64,000 bases of DNA from [Mycobacterium] crassicus (lineage in GTDB: Bacteria > Actinomycetota > Actinomycetes > Mycobacteriales > Mycobacteriaceae), in NCBI RefSeq assembly GCF_020181615.1, contig NZ_CP084029.1, positions 952,856-1,016,855 of the forward strand, in the 5' to 3' direction. The position numbers and the translations under genes were made by a program. This document shows, in pieces, positions 18,139 to 28,277 of this stretch. The notes under the pieces were generated by a model, which searched no databases, was not told where the DNA came from, and saw nothing but the letters and a program-made list of their open reading frames with translations. The stretch's first letter is position 1; each line of letters opens with the position of its first letter.

Positions 18139-18177
18139 CGAAAAAGCGGGGCCGGTGATTCCGGCCCCGCTTTTTCG
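18139..18177. terminator. Bidirectional terminator between moaE and rpfA
   Basis: A perfect 17-base-pair hairpin with a five-base TGATT loop: the left arm starts CGAAAAAGCGGGGCCGG and the right arm is its exact complement ending in CTTTTTCG. The five A/T bases at each foot give a U-tract in either direction. It separates two convergent genes and is the cleanest intrinsic terminator in the window. Confidence 0.93.
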
Positions 18178-18187
18178 TTGTTTCTGC

Positions 18188-19325
<1,138 letters not shown>

Positions 19326-19537
19326 AGCTCGGCGCTACTGGCGAGAAAAGGTGGATCGACCGGAAGATTTTCGATACACCCGGAGATGTACCGTAACCGC
19401 TCTTACCCGCGCCGTCACGCTTCGGGGGGCGGGGTGTTTTCACTGCGACTTCTTCTCAAAACGCCAGGAAGCGTCCGAGTTTGCGCTGGTCAGAGCGCTA
19501 TGTATCAAGCTGTTGTCGGTCCGTAATCAATTCGTTA

Positions 19538-19553
19538 TGTGACGTAGATCATG
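19538..19553. promoter_or_regulatory. CRP-like site upstream of the rpfA leader
   Basis: TGTGA, six bases, TCATG: one perfect half of the TGTGA-N6-TCACA CRP consensus and a 3/5 second half. It lies between the moaD stop and the long rpfA leader (bases 19326-19553 hold no gene and otherwise only AT-richer sequence likely to contain the rpfA promoter). CRP control of rpfA is reported for M. tuberculosis, so a site here is plausible. Confidence 0.3.
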
Positions 19554-19832
19554 CTATCCGCCCGCGAACGGGGGCAGTACGTCGACGGTCTCACCGGGCT
19601 GCAGCGCCGCCGCGAGGTCACGCACCGCGATCCCGTCGCGCAGGAACGAGCAGCGGCGCAGCACCGTTGCCAGTCGCTCATTTCGGCCGGCGAGGGTCTC
19701 GGTCAGCTCGGCCACACCCGCCCCGGCCGGCACCGTGACGGTCTCCGATTCGGTGTCCGCGGCCGCGCGCGCCGCAGCGAAGTAGCGGACCGTCACCGCC
19801 ACCCCGGTGGTGTCGCTCAACGGCAGGGTCAT
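19554..19832 (-). CDS. moaD: Molybdopterin synthase sulfur-carrier subunit MoaD
   Basis: A 92-residue ubiquitin-like protein: VAVTVRYFAAARAAADTES at the start, a TLAGRNERLATVL helix, and a C-terminal VDVLPPFAGG. The terminal Gly-Gly is required for thiocarboxylate formation in this family. It begins four bases after the moaA stop, so both are coexpressed. Partner of the MoaE encoded beyond rpfA. Confidence 0.93.
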   Translation of the reverse strand: MTLPLSDTTGVAVTVRYFAAARAAADTESETVTVPAGAGVAELTETLAGRNERLATVLRRCSFLRDGIAVRDLAAALQPGETVDVLPPFAGG

Positions 19833-19835
19833 GAG

Positions 19836-20975
19836 TCAGCCTCCAATTGCGCTCATCGGGCGATCCGGCTGGATGAAGTCCGGATCGTTGATGCCGTGTC
19901 CGGCCTTCTTGGTCCACATGGCGGCCCGCCACGCCTGCTCGATGGTGTCGTCGTCCGAGCCGTCCCGCAGCAGGGCCCGCAGATCTGATTCCTCGGTGGC
20001 GAACAGGCAGTTGCGGATCTGGCCGTCGGCGGTGAGCCGGGTCCGGTCGCAGTCTCCGCAGAACGGCCGCGACACCGAGGCGATGATCCCGAACGTGCCG
20101 GCCGGGTTGTCCGGGCCCTCGTCCACCAGCCACACTTCGGCCGGCGCGGACCCGCGAGGCTTCGGATCGGGGCGCAGCGCGAATTGCGCCTTCACCAGCT
20201 CCAGCAGTTGCTCGACGCTGAGCCCGGCGTCGCGGTTCCAGTTGTGGTCGGCGTCCAGCGGCATCATCTCGATGACCCGCAGGTGGTAGCCGTGGTGCAG
20301 GCAGAACCGCAGCAGGTTGACGATGTCCTCGCCGGTGACCTTGGGGGCGAGCACGGCGTTCACCTTGATCGGCGCCATGCCGGCCCGGGCGGCGGCATCG
20401 AGGCCGTCGAGCACGTCGGGCAACCGGTCGCGCCGGGTGAGCTCGGCGAAGTGGGCGCGGTCGACGGTGTCCAGTGACACGTTGATCCGGTCCAGTCCGG
20501 CAGCCACCAGGGCGCCGGCCCGGCGCGCCAGACCAAGCCCGTTGGTCGTCAGCGCGATCTCGGGGCGCGGCTGCAGGCCCGCCGCTGCGGCGACCACGCC
20601 CTCGAGGTGGCGGGCCAGCAGCGGCTCGCCACCGGTGAAGCGGATGTCGGTGATGCCCAGTCGGGTGACACCGATCCGCATCAGCCGGATCAGCTCGTCA
20701 TCGGAGAGCAGGTGCTTGCTGGGAATCCAGTCCAGGCCCTCGGCCGGCATGCAATAGGTGCAACGCAGGTTGCACCGGTCGGTCAGAGATATCCGCAGAT
20801 CGGTGTGCACCCGCCCGAACGTGTCGACCAGCGGCCCGGAGGTCGGCATCTGCCCGGCGATGGCCTTTTCCACGGATTGGTGGAAAGCCTCCCGGGTGGC
20901 CTTCTTATCCTCGGTGCCGGTTGCGTCCAGCCGCGGTGGTGTGGTGGCCTGCGGACCCCGTTGCCTCAGCGTCAT
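19836..20975 (-). CDS. moaA: GTP 3',8-cyclase MoaA
   Basis: A 379-residue radical SAM enzyme. It has a leader of about 60 residues, then the first cluster motif in SLTDRCNLRCTYCMPAEG, GGEPLLARHLEG (SAM-binding), ALTTNGLGLARRAG, and the C-terminal second-cluster cysteines in FCGDCDRTRLTADG and RNCLFA. The family normally ends in Gly-Gly, as here (MSAIGG). It rearranges GTP in the first step of molybdopterin synthesis with MoaC. The N-terminal extension may be partly untranslated if a later start is used. Confidence 0.94.
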   Translation of the reverse strand: MTLRQRGPQATTPPRLDATGTEDKKATREAFHQSVEKAIAGQMPTSGPLVDTFGRVHTDLRISLTDRCNLRCTYCMPAEGLDWIPSKHLLSDDELIRLMRIGVTRLGITDIRFTGGEPLLARHLEGVVAAAAGLQPRPEIALTTNGLGLARRAGALVAAGLDRINVSLDTVDRAHFAELTRRDRLPDVLDGLDAAARAGMAPIKVNAVLAPKVTGEDIVNLLRFCLHHGYHLRVIEMMPLDADHNWNRDAGLSVEQLLELVKAQFALRPDPKPRGSAPAEVWLVDEGPDNPAGTFGIIASVSRPFCGDCDRTRLTADGQIRNCLFATEESDLRALLRDGSDDDTIEQAWRAAMWTKKAGHGINDPDFIQPDRPMSAIGG

Positions 20976-21189
20976 GTGCGTACCCGATTCGGTTGGCCGG
21001 AGGGCGACCAGGTCACGTTCGGCGCCTGGCGCACGTGGTCTCCAGCGGCGCCACCAGCTTACCGAGTAAACCGGGGTGCTTTGGCGGCCATGGTCCTAGT
21101 AGGATCAGCAGCTGAACGCGTCCTGCGCAGGCGGGACGCTTCCTTTATGCCCCCAAGTATGTGATCAGCAAGACAAGCAGGTGAGACCA

Positions 21190-21600
21190 GTGCCTACCGG
21201 CAAGGTGAAGTGGTACGACGCCGCGAAGGGTTTCGGCTTCCTGTCCCAGGAGGAGGGCGAGGACGTCTATGTCCGCGCCTCGGCCCTGCCGGACGGCGTG
21301 GAGGGTCTCAAGGCGGGCCAGCGGGTGGAATTCGGCGTCGCAGCCGGCCGTCGCGGACCGCAGGCGCTGACCGTCAAGCTGATCGACCCGCCGCCGAGCC
21401 TGACCCGCACCCGCCGCGAAGCGGCTCCGGCCGAGCACAAGCACACGCCCGACGAGCTGCACGGCATGGTCGAGGACATGATCACCCTGCTGGAGGGCAC
21501 GGTGCAGCCCGAACTGCGCAAGGGCAAGTACCCGGACCGCAAGACCGCTCGGCAGATCTCCGAGGTGGTCAAGGCCGTGGCGCGGGAACTCGACGCGTAG
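21190..21600 (+). CDS. cspB: Cold-shock-domain protein CspB with C-terminal extension
   Basis: A GTG start giving [19 protein letters not shown], preferred over the GTG nine bases earlier because of the GCAGGTGAG ribosome-binding site just upstream. Residues about 1-65 are a cold-shock OB fold with RNP1 KGFGF and RNP2 DVYVR. A conserved extension of about 70 residues with [19 protein letters not shown] is charged and helical, longer than simple CspA-type proteins. It binds single-stranded nucleic acid. Matches Rv0871 by position. Confidence 0.88.
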   Translation: MPTGKVKWYDAAKGFGFLSQEEGEDVYVRASALPDGVEGLKAGQRVEFGVAAGRRGPQALTVKLIDPPPSLTRTRREAAPAEHKHTPDELHGMVEDMITLLEGTVQPELRKGKYPDRKTARQISEVVKAVARELDA

Positions 21601-21642
21601 CAATCCCGGCCTGGCGCACTGAGGCCGTGGCACCCTGGTGTC

Positions 21643-22659
21643 ATGGCCAGCTACCTCACCGGCGGCGACTTCAAGCGCGACACCGACTACATCTCCACCC
21701 GGATCACCGCCGATGGCCGTGATGGGTATCCCGTCGAACCGGGCCGGTACCGGCTGGTCGTCGCGCGGGCCTGCCCGTGGGCCAATCGCACCATTATCGT
21801 GCGGCGGCTGCTCGGGCTGGAAAAGGTTATCTCCATAGGGTTTTGCGGTCCCACCCACGATCAGCGCAGCTGGACCTTCGACCTGGACCCCGGTGGCGTC
21901 GACCCGGTGCTGGGTATCCCACGGTTACAGGAGGCGTACTTCAAGCGCATTCCGGACTACCCCAAGGGCATCACCGTTCCGGCGATCGTCGACGTGCCCA
22001 CCGGTGCGGTGGTCACCAACGACTTCGCCCAGATGACCCTGGACTTCTCCACCGAGTGGACGGCTTATCACCGCGACGGGGCCCCGCAGCTCTATCCCGA
22101 ACCGCTGCGCGACGAGATCGACGAGGTGGCACGACGGATCTACACCGAGATCAACAACGGGGTCTACCGGTGCGGCTTCGCCGGCGCCCAAGTGGCCTAC
22201 GACGCCGCCTACGACCGGCTGTTCACCGCGCTGGACTGGGTCAGTGAGCGTCTCGCCGATCAGCGATACCTGGTGGGGGACACCATCACCGAGGCCGACG
22301 TCCGACTGTTCACCACGCTGGCGCGGTTCGACCCGGTCTATCACGGGCATTTCAAATGCAACCGGCAGAAGCTGTCCGAGATGCCGGTGCTGTGGGCCTA
22401 TGCGCGAGACCTGTTCCAGACGCCCGGGTTCGGTGACACCACCGACTTCGTACAGATCAAGCAGCACTACTACATCGTGCACGCCGACATCAATCCGTCC
22501 CGGATCGTTCCGGACGGCCCGGACCTGACGAACTGGCTTTCACCCCATGGGCGAGAAGCGCTGGGCGGCAAGCCGTTCGGGGACGGCACTCCGCCGGGGC
22601 CGGTTCCGGCCGGCGAGCAGGTGCCGGCCGGCCACGGGGCTCAGCCGGTAACCGACTGA
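21643..22659 (+). CDS. GST-omega-type (glutathionyl-hydroquinone reductase family) enzyme
   Basis: A 338-residue protein with the active-site motif RLVVARACPWANRTIIV (catalytic Cys in CPWA), FCGPTHDQRSWTF, PRLQEAYFKRIPDYPKGITVPAIVD, and a C-terminal helical domain with DTITEADVRLF and KQHYYIVHADINPS. This is the YqjG/Ecm4 family, which reduces S-conjugated hydroquinones by a thiol mechanism. Mycobacteria use mycothiol rather than glutathione, so the physiological thiol is probably mycothiol. Its stop overlaps the convergent downstream gene by 19 bases. Confidence 0.87.
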   Translation: MASYLTGGDFKRDTDYISTRITADGRDGYPVEPGRYRLVVARACPWANRTIIVRRLLGLEKVISIGFCGPTHDQRSWTFDLDPGGVDPVLGIPRLQEAYFKRIPDYPKGITVPAIVDVPTGAVVTNDFAQMTLDFSTEWTAYHRDGAPQLYPEPLRDEIDEVARRIYTEINNGVYRCGFAGAQVAYDAAYDRLFTALDWVSERLADQRYLVGDTITEADVRLFTTLARFDPVYHGHFKCNRQKLSEMPVLWAYARDLFQTPGFGDTTDFVQIKQHYYIVHADINPSRIVPDGPDLTNWLSPHGREALGGKPFGDGTPPGPVPAGEQVPAGHGAQPVTD

Positions 22660-23153
22660 CGGTTCCAGTTCATGCCCACCGCCCATTCGGCGTGCGGTAC
22701 CGCGAACGTCTCGCCGCTGTCCTGATCAAGGACCAGGGTGAGCAGTTGCACCACCAGACCCCGCAGCGGGCCGCGTTGCGGGTCCACGGTGGGGATGGTG
22801 ACCGCCAGGGTGCTACCCGGCTGGTACATCTGGCCGGTGGCGTCGACCGGGTCGTCGTAGATCCGCAGTAACCGCCACGGTGCCCGGCCGATCAGGTTGT
22901 CCACCGAAAGCTGGATCGGGTGGCGCTCGTCAACGGCCAACGTGCCCTGCGACTCGGTCAGCACGCACTCGTTGAGGTCGAGCACATTGCAGTACAGGTA
23001 GGGCCCGGCGTGGGTGAGGTGCCCGTTGGAGTAGACGCTGATCTGTGGCGGTGTCGGCTCGCCGGCGCGGGTGATCCACCAGGTGCCGAACCCGGCGACC
23101 GCCGAGGCCACCACGGCCAGCACCGCCACCAGCACGGCTGTCGAGCGTTTCAC
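22641..23153 (-). CDS. DUF2771-type exported membrane-anchored protein
   Basis: A 170-residue protein with a short cytoplasmic start and one N-terminal membrane segment (AVLVAVLAVVASAVAGFGTWW), then an extracytoplasmic beta-rich domain with two cysteines in LYCNVLDLNECVL. The family is DUF2771, found in actinobacteria next to an MFS gene exactly as here (Rv0875c-Rv0876c). Function unknown. Eight bases downstream of the MFS gene, likely cotranscribed. Confidence 0.8.
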   Translation of the reverse strand: MKRSTAVLVAVLAVVASAVAGFGTWWITRAGEPTPPQISVYSNGHLTHAGPYLYCNVLDLNECVLTESQGTLAVDERHPIQLSVDNLIGRAPWRLLRIYDDPVDATGQMYQPGSTLAVTIPTVDPQRGPLRGLVVQLLTLVLDQDSGETFAVPHAEWAVGMNWNRQSVTG

Positions 23154-23160
23154 CTGATCA

Positions 23161-24840
23161 TCACCCCTGTCTCACCGGTTCGAAGCGGGTGCCGCCCTGC
23201 TCGATCAGCACCGGACGGTTGCCCCCCAGTCCGGGGATCAACGAGTCGCCGTGGAACGAGAGGATGGTCTGGGCCAGACCCGGGATCAGCATGGCGGTGA
23301 TCGCGGTGAAGCCCACCCACAGATCGGTATATACCAGCACCCCGAGCGCACCCCCCAATACCCAGGCCAGCTGCAGGGTGGATTCGGTGCGGCCGAACGC
23401 CGATGCGCGAGACTCCTCCGGCAGGTCGTCCTGCAGCGCGGCGTCCAGCGACGCCTTGGCGACCGCACTGGCACCCGAGGTGACCAGCGCGGCGATGGCC
23501 GCCATGACCAGGGTTCCGGCTACTGCCGCCGCCAGCGCGACACCGGTCACCGCCATGGTGGCGCGCACCACCAGCACCGCGGGCCGCCCCAGCTGCAGGC
23601 GGGCGCTGGTGAGGTTGCCGGCGAAGTTGCCGACCCCTGCGGCCGCGCCGATCAGGCCGAGGATGCCCAGCTGTACCCAGCCGTTGGCGTCGTGCTGCTT
23701 GGCCACGAACGCCGGGTACAGGAACATGAAGCCGACCATGGCCTTGATGGTGCAGTTGCCCCACAGGGCGGCGATGATGTTGCGGCCCAGTGGTTGGCGC
23801 AGCGCCCCGCTGGCACGCTTCACGTGCTCCGGCCAGCTGCGGGGCCGCTCGTCGGAGCGGTAACTCAGGGTGGTCGGGATCTCGCCGGTGGTCACCTCCA
23901 CCCAGCGCGGGATCCGCATCGCCAGGATCGCCCCGGCCACCGAGACCGCGACCACCACCAACAGCGCCCCGGGCACGCCGAGCAGCCGCAGGAAGACGTA
24001 TTCGGCGCCGGCGGCGATTCCGCCGCCGACGATCGTTCCGCCGAGCAGCCCGAACATCGTCAATCGGGAATTGACCCGCACCAGGTCGATGGACGGTGGC
24101 ATCACCCGCGGCGTCACCGCGCTGCGCAGCACCGTGAAAGATTTGGACAGCACCATCATGGCCAGCGCGCACGGATACAGCACCCAGGATGCAAACGTTC
24201 CCGAGGCGCTGTCGTAGTTCGCGATCAGCACCAGAGCCAGCGCGGTACGAAGTGCGAAGGACAGCGCCAGGGCGGCGCGACGCCCGTGCTGGACACGGTC
24301 CAGCGCAGGGCCGATCAGCGGCGCGATCACCGCGAACGGTGCGATGGTCACCAGCAGGTACAGCGCCACCTTGCCCTTGCTCTCGCCCGAGGCCGCGGCG
24401 AAGAACAGGGTGTTGGCCAGTGCCACGGCCATCGCCGCGTCCACCGCGAAGTTGGCCACCACCGGCCAGGTCAGCGCGGTCAGCCCGGATTTGTCGGCGC
24501 CGTCGGCGGTGGCGGCGCGTTGCACCAGGCCGTACATCCGGTAACCCATTTCACGGCTGCGGGCGGCGGCGGCCCGGGTAACGGTGATCCGGTCACCGGA
24601 GTCGGGGTCACTGGGCGGGGCCTGGCGGCGGGGTTCGCCGGTGTTATCGCGCAACGGCGGCAGATAGCGGTTGGCGCTGGGCATGGGTTGGCGTTGCCGC
24701 TGGTCACTGAGGCTGTCGCTGGGGTAGTTGGCCATGCCGGGGTGTTCGCCGGCCGAGCCGTTGCGGGGCCGCGGGCCGGGGACGCCGGGCGTGCGGCGGC
24801 GCCGGTCGGGGTCGGGGAGATCACGCCGCCGTGCAGACAC
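23161..24840 (-). CDS. MFS-type membrane transporter with long cytoplasmic N-terminus
   Basis: A 559-residue protein. The first 110 or so residues are hydrophilic and proline/arginine-rich (SARRRDLPDPDRRRR), followed by about 12 membrane segments with MFS-like loops: RVQHGRRAALALSFA between helices 2 and 3, and a large central loop with SYRSDERPRSWPEHVKR. Substrate unknown. GTG start. It is upstream of, and nearly abuts, the DUF2771 gene, a conserved pairing that suggests they act together. Confidence 0.8.
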   Translation of the reverse strand: MSARRRDLPDPDRRRRTPGVPGPRPRNGSAGEHPGMANYPSDSLSDQRQRQPMPSANRYLPPLRDNTGEPRRQAPPSDPDSGDRITVTRAAAARSREMGYRMYGLVQRAATADGADKSGLTALTWPVVANFAVDAAMAVALANTLFFAAASGESKGKVALYLLVTIAPFAVIAPLIGPALDRVQHGRRAALALSFALRTALALVLIANYDSASGTFASWVLYPCALAMMVLSKSFTVLRSAVTPRVMPPSIDLVRVNSRLTMFGLLGGTIVGGGIAAGAEYVFLRLLGVPGALLVVVAVSVAGAILAMRIPRWVEVTTGEIPTTLSYRSDERPRSWPEHVKRASGALRQPLGRNIIAALWGNCTIKAMVGFMFLYPAFVAKQHDANGWVQLGILGLIGAAAGVGNFAGNLTSARLQLGRPAVLVVRATMAVTGVALAAAVAGTLVMAAIAALVTSGASAVAKASLDAALQDDLPEESRASAFGRTESTLQLAWVLGGALGVLVYTDLWVGFTAITAMLIPGLAQTILSFHGDSLIPGLGGNRPVLIEQGGTRFEPVRQG

Positions 24841-24959
24841 GATTCGATTCTTCCCTATTGCCGCGGCCGGCCCGCGCAGGCTGTTGTCGTGCCTGCGTGT
24901 GGCTGAGTGGGCCGGGCTGCGGCAGTATGAGGGGCGTCATTTGAACGGAAGGGACCCGC

Positions 24960-26042
24960 GTGACCGGACCCAGCGCAGAATCAGCCACCGCGACCGTCGT
25001 CGTGCCGACGGAGCTGGCCGCTGCCGTCGAACAGGCCCGAGTGGCCGTCGCCGAGTTCAGCGGCGCCGACACCGTCGGTGAGCACTTGGGCGTCGATTAC
25101 GAGGACGCGGTCGCCGCGACCCACCGCTTCGGTGCGGTGCTGCCCGGCTATCAGGGCTGGCAGTGGGCTGTTGTCGTGGCCGCCATCCCGGGATCTGAGC
25201 ACACCACGGTCAGTGAGGTGGTGCTGGTTCCCGGCCCGTCGGCGCTGCTGGCCCCGGACTGGGTGCCGTGGGACCAGCGGGTCCGGCCGGGTGATCTCGG
25301 GCCGGGAGATCTGCTGGCTCCTCCGGCCGACGACCCGCGACTGGTCCCGGGCTATACCTCCAGCGGGGACCCGCAGCTCGACGAGGTTGCCGGTGAGATC
25401 GGGCTGGGCCGGTGCCGGTTGATGAGCCCGCTGGGCCGCGCCGACGCGGCGCAGCGCTGGCACGACGGCGAGTTCGGACCGGATTCGGCCATGGCACGTT
25501 CCACCAAGCGAGTCTGCCGCGACTGCGGGTTCTATCTGCCGTTGGCGGGGTCGCTGGGCACGCAGTTCGGGGTCTGCGGCAATGAGATGTCCGCCGACGG
25601 CCGGGTGGTCGACAGCGGATATGGCTGCGGCGCCCACAGTGACACCCCGGCGCCTGCCGGTATCGGTTCCCCGGCTTACGAGCCGTATGACGACGGCGTG
25701 GTGGAGGTCTTCGACGTCGAGGTCCCGGCCGCCACCGCCGAGCCGGTGGAAGCGCCGGTCGAGCCGGTGGAAGCGCCGGTTGAGCAGGTGGAAGTGCCGG
25801 TCGAGCCAGATGCCGCTGTCGCCGACGCCGAAGCTCCCGCCGAAGCAACTGCTGAATCAGGCGAATTGGTCGCCGATGCGCCGGCGGAAGTGTCGGTCGA
25901 ACAAGTCGACGCGATCATCGAAGCTCCCGCCGAAGCCGAAGCCGAAGCCGAAGCCGAACCGGTCGTCGCCGAAACCGACACTGCGGCAGGCGAAGCACCC
26001 ACCGACGCCCCGGCCGAGCCGGGGGAGCCGGGGGAGCTCTAA
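24960..26042 (+). CDS. DUF3027 protein with acidic repeat tail
   Basis: GTG start. Residues about 15-235 are the DUF3027 domain: VEQARVAVAEFSGADTVGEHLG, VDYEDAVAATHRFGAVLPGYQG, and a possible zinc site in RVCRDCGFYLPL...GVCGNEMS...YGCGAH. The last 120 or so residues are low-complexity Glu/Ala/Pro/Val with runs of VEAPVEP and AEAEAEAE. It is conserved as the neighbour of the MFS gene (Rv0877 position). Function unknown. The stop overlaps the convergent gene by four bases. Confidence 0.8.
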   Translation: MTGPSAESATATVVVPTELAAAVEQARVAVAEFSGADTVGEHLGVDYEDAVAATHRFGAVLPGYQGWQWAVVVAAIPGSEHTTVSEVVLVPGPSALLAPDWVPWDQRVRPGDLGPGDLLAPPADDPRLVPGYTSSGDPQLDEVAGEIGLGRCRLMSPLGRADAAQRWHDGEFGPDSAMARSTKRVCRDCGFYLPLAGSLGTQFGVCGNEMSADGRVVDSGYGCGAHSDTPAPAGIGSPAYEPYDDGVVEVFDVEVPAATAEPVEAPVEPVEAPVEQVEVPVEPDAAVADAEAPAEATAESGELVADAPAEVSVEQVDAIIEAPAEAEAEAEAEPVVAETDTAAGEAPTDAPAEPGEPGEL

Positions 26043-26575
26043 CCGAAGTTGAACAGGTACTCGCCGGGCAGGACGAAGGCCATGTTGAAGGCGGTGTTGA
26101 TCAGCAGCCCGGGCAGGCCGAGCACATAGTTGATGATGTCCTGCGGGATGGTGACAGCGACACTGAACGCCAGCCCGAAATCTAGGTTGATCAGGCTGTT
26201 GACCACACTCGAGACGTCGTTGAACAACGTGACGGGCAGGCTGAACAGGCTGTTGACCAACCCCTGGGCCGCGGCGATCTCCGCGTTGATCAGGCCGGCG
26301 ATGTCGAACGCGTCGGCGGCCCCCGGTATGTCCAGCGCCTGGGCCGCGCCGGGGACGTCCAAAGCCGCCGCGGCGCTGGGGATGTCGAATGCACTGAGGT
26401 CGGCCAGACTGTCGACCACCGTGTTGCCGGCCAACGCGATCTCGGTGGAGAGCGTGGCGACCGCGCGCGTGCCGATCTCGGGTGCGGCCACCACCGGGGT
26501 CAGGCCGGCGGTCAACAGTGCTGCCGCGGCGATGACAGCATTCAGAGCCCGAGGGCTGGACGTCGTGGTCTCCAT
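26039..26575 (-). CDS. Secreted alanine/isoleucine-rich protein with short repeats
   Basis: A 178-residue protein with an N-terminal signal peptide (ALNAVIAAAALLTAGLTPVVAA). The middle has four imperfect repeats of about eight residues (FDIPSAAA, LDVPGAAQ, LDIPGAAD, FDIAGL), and the end is very hydrophobic (ITIPQDIINYVLGLPGLLINTAF), resembling the mycobacterial secreted hydrophobic proteins near PPE genes. At this position M. tuberculosis has a PPE gene (Rv0878c), but no PPE motif occurs here. Function unknown. Confidence 0.65.
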   Translation of the reverse strand: METTTSSPRALNAVIAAAALLTAGLTPVVAAPEIGTRAVATLSTEIALAGNTVVDSLADLSAFDIPSAAAALDVPGAAQALDIPGAADAFDIAGLINAEIAAAQGLVNSLFSLPVTLFNDVSSVVNSLINLDFGLAFSVAVTIPQDIINYVLGLPGLLINTAFNMAFVLPGEYLFNFG

Positions 26576-26636
26576 GTTCGGGCTCCCTCCCCAGGTTCGG
26601 CCGTGACGATGGACATTACCCCACCTGAGGTGCGCC

Positions 26637-27092
26637 TCAGCCCTTTTCGGCGGCTGCCTTGATCTTGCTCAGCGAGGCGTTCATGCCGGTGACCAGTTCC
26701 TGCTCGAAGCTCTCGACCCCGCCCATGAACTTGTCCGTCGCAAACGTCGAGAACGCGGTGATCCCGTCGTGGGCGTGCCGGCTCTCGACGACCCGGGTGC
26801 CGGTGGCGGTCGGCTCCAGCTCATAGCTCCACACGCTGTGGTTCTCGGTGACCCGGAAGGCCAGCTTGCGCTCCGGGACGTACTCGGTGATGACCGAGGT
26901 GGTGGGCCAGAACATCCGACCGCGCCGGTTGAGGTTGATGGTGCGGGTGCCCGGGCGCACCGTGCCCAGCGGCTTCATCCACCGACATTGCGGGCTCCAC
27001 TCCGGCATGCGCCGAAAGTCCGAGATCAGCTCCCACACCTTGCTGACCGGCGCATTGATGTCGATCTCTGCCTGCAGCAGCGGTTGTGCCAT
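26637..27092 (-). CDS. SRPBCC (START-like) protein
   Basis: A 151-residue protein: LQAEIDINAPVSKVWELIS, a DFRRMPEWSPQCRWMK segment, ITEYVPERKLAFRV, and the C-terminal helix MNASLSKIKAAAEKG. This is the same fold as the pair at 4.9-5.9 kb but clearly divergent. Its ATG follows a GAGGAAT ribosome-binding site. Ligand unknown. Confidence 0.75.
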   Translation of the reverse strand: MAQPLLQAEIDINAPVSKVWELISDFRRMPEWSPQCRWMKPLGTVRPGTRTINLNRRGRMFWPTTSVITEYVPERKLAFRVTENHSVWSYELEPTATGTRVVESRHAHDGITAFSTFATDKFMGGVESFEQELVTGMNASLSKIKAAAEKG

Positions 27093-27125
27093 CTCATTCC
27101 TCCTCGAATCGGTTGGACTGCAGCT

Positions 27126-27395
27126 CTATTCGTTTTCCAGACCGGCCTGAGCGCCGCGCGTGCCGCGTCGTGCCGCGCCGCGCTGCACCAGAAAGATCGT
27201 GGTGCCCAGCACGCCGACCCCCAGTCCGGCCAGGCTCACCGGCCGCCAGGACTCCAGGGCCGGTACCGCAAACGCCGCGATGGTCGCGCAGCAGAATCCG
27301 GCTGCCCCTGCGCCGATCACCGGCCAGACCCGCAGCAGCGCGGGCGGCAGCGGCGGCGGCTCGGCCGAAGTCTCAGGCGCAGGCTCAGGGGTCAT
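27126..27395 (-). CDS. DUF2530-type small membrane protein
   Basis: An 89-residue protein starting MTPEPAPETSAEPP (short Pro-rich start) with two membrane segments: VWPVIGAGAAGFCCATIAAFAV and SLAGLGVGVLGTTIFLVQ, ending with a positive tail. It matches the DUF2530 pattern and the Rv0879c position. The frame is open much further upstream on this strand, but that part is shadow of the methyltransferase. Function unknown. Confidence 0.72.
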   Translation of the reverse strand: MTPEPAPETSAEPPPLPPALLRVWPVIGAGAAGFCCATIAAFAVPALESWRPVSLAGLGVGVLGTTIFLVQRGAARRGTRGAQAGLENE

Positions 27396-27434
27396 CGCCG
27401 TTGACGTTAGCGCCTCGCCGGTAATGTTCCGGCA

Positions 27435-28277
27435 GTGGCCAGGGTCGTCGAAGCAGATGGTGCAGTCGACGTTATTGATATCGACGATCCCGGTGATTCC
27501 CGGCTGGACGACTTCCGCGACCTCAACAGCGTCGACCGGCGTCCGGACCTGCCCTCCGGCAAAGGCCTGGTGATCGCCGAAGGGGTGCTGGTGGTGCAGC
27601 GGATGCTGGCCTCGCGCTTCACCCCTCGGGCGCTGCTGGGCACCGATCGGCGGCTGACGGAGTTGACGCCCGACCTGGCCGGGCGAGAGGTCCCCTACTA
27701 CCGGGTGTCGGCCGAGGTGATGGCCGAGGTGGTCGGTTTTCACCTCAACCGCGGCGTGCTGGCGGCCGCGGTGCGAGTTCCGGAGCCGACCGTCGCCGAG
27801 CTGGTCTCCGGAGCCCGGACCATCGCGGTGCTCGAGGGCGTCAACGACCACGAGAACCTGGGCTCGATCTTCCGCAACGGTGCCGGTCTGGGTGTCGACG
27901 CGGTGGTGTTCGGCAGCGGCTGCGCCGATCCGCTGTACCGGCGCGCGGTGCGGGTCTCGATGGGGCACGCGCTGCTGGTGCCGTTCGCCCGTTCGACACG
28001 CTGGCCGGGGGATCTGGCCATGCTGCGCGAGCGCGGATTCGCGCTGCTGGCGATGACGCCGGACCCGCGTGCCGAGGCCCTGTCGACCGCGATGGCGGCG
28101 GTGCGCGACCAGCCGCTGGCGGTGCTGGTCGGCGCGGAGGGGCCGGGCCTGTCCGAACATGCGATGCGTGCCAGCGACATACGCGTGCGCATTCCGATGT
28201 CGCGGGGCACCGACTCGCTCAACGTCGCTACGGCGGCCGCCCTGGCGTTCTATGAGCGCTCTAGGCTGCCGGAATGA
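27435..28277 (+). CDS. SpoU/TrmH-family RNA 2'-O-methyltransferase
   Basis: A 280-residue SPOUT methyltransferase. GTG start. The N-terminal substrate-binding region includes GKGLVIAEGVLVVQRML, and the C-terminal knot domain holds motif 1 DHENLGSIFRNGAGLGVDAVVF, motif 2 LVGAEGPGLS and motif 3 IPMSRGTDSLNVATAAALAFYE. It methylates the ribose of rRNA or tRNA; the target nucleotide cannot be inferred. Matches Rv0881. Its stop overlaps the start of the next gene by four bases. Confidence 0.87.
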   Translation: MARVVEADGAVDVIDIDDPGDSRLDDFRDLNSVDRRPDLPSGKGLVIAEGVLVVQRMLASRFTPRALLGTDRRLTELTPDLAGREVPYYRVSAEVMAEVVGFHLNRGVLAAAVRVPEPTVAELVSGARTIAVLEGVNDHENLGSIFRNGAGLGVDAVVFGSGCADPLYRRAVRVSMGHALLVPFARSTRWPGDLAMLRERGFALLAMTPDPRAEALSTAMAAVRDQPLAVLVGAEGPGLSEHAMRASDIRVRIPMSRGTDSLNVATAAALAFYERSRLPE

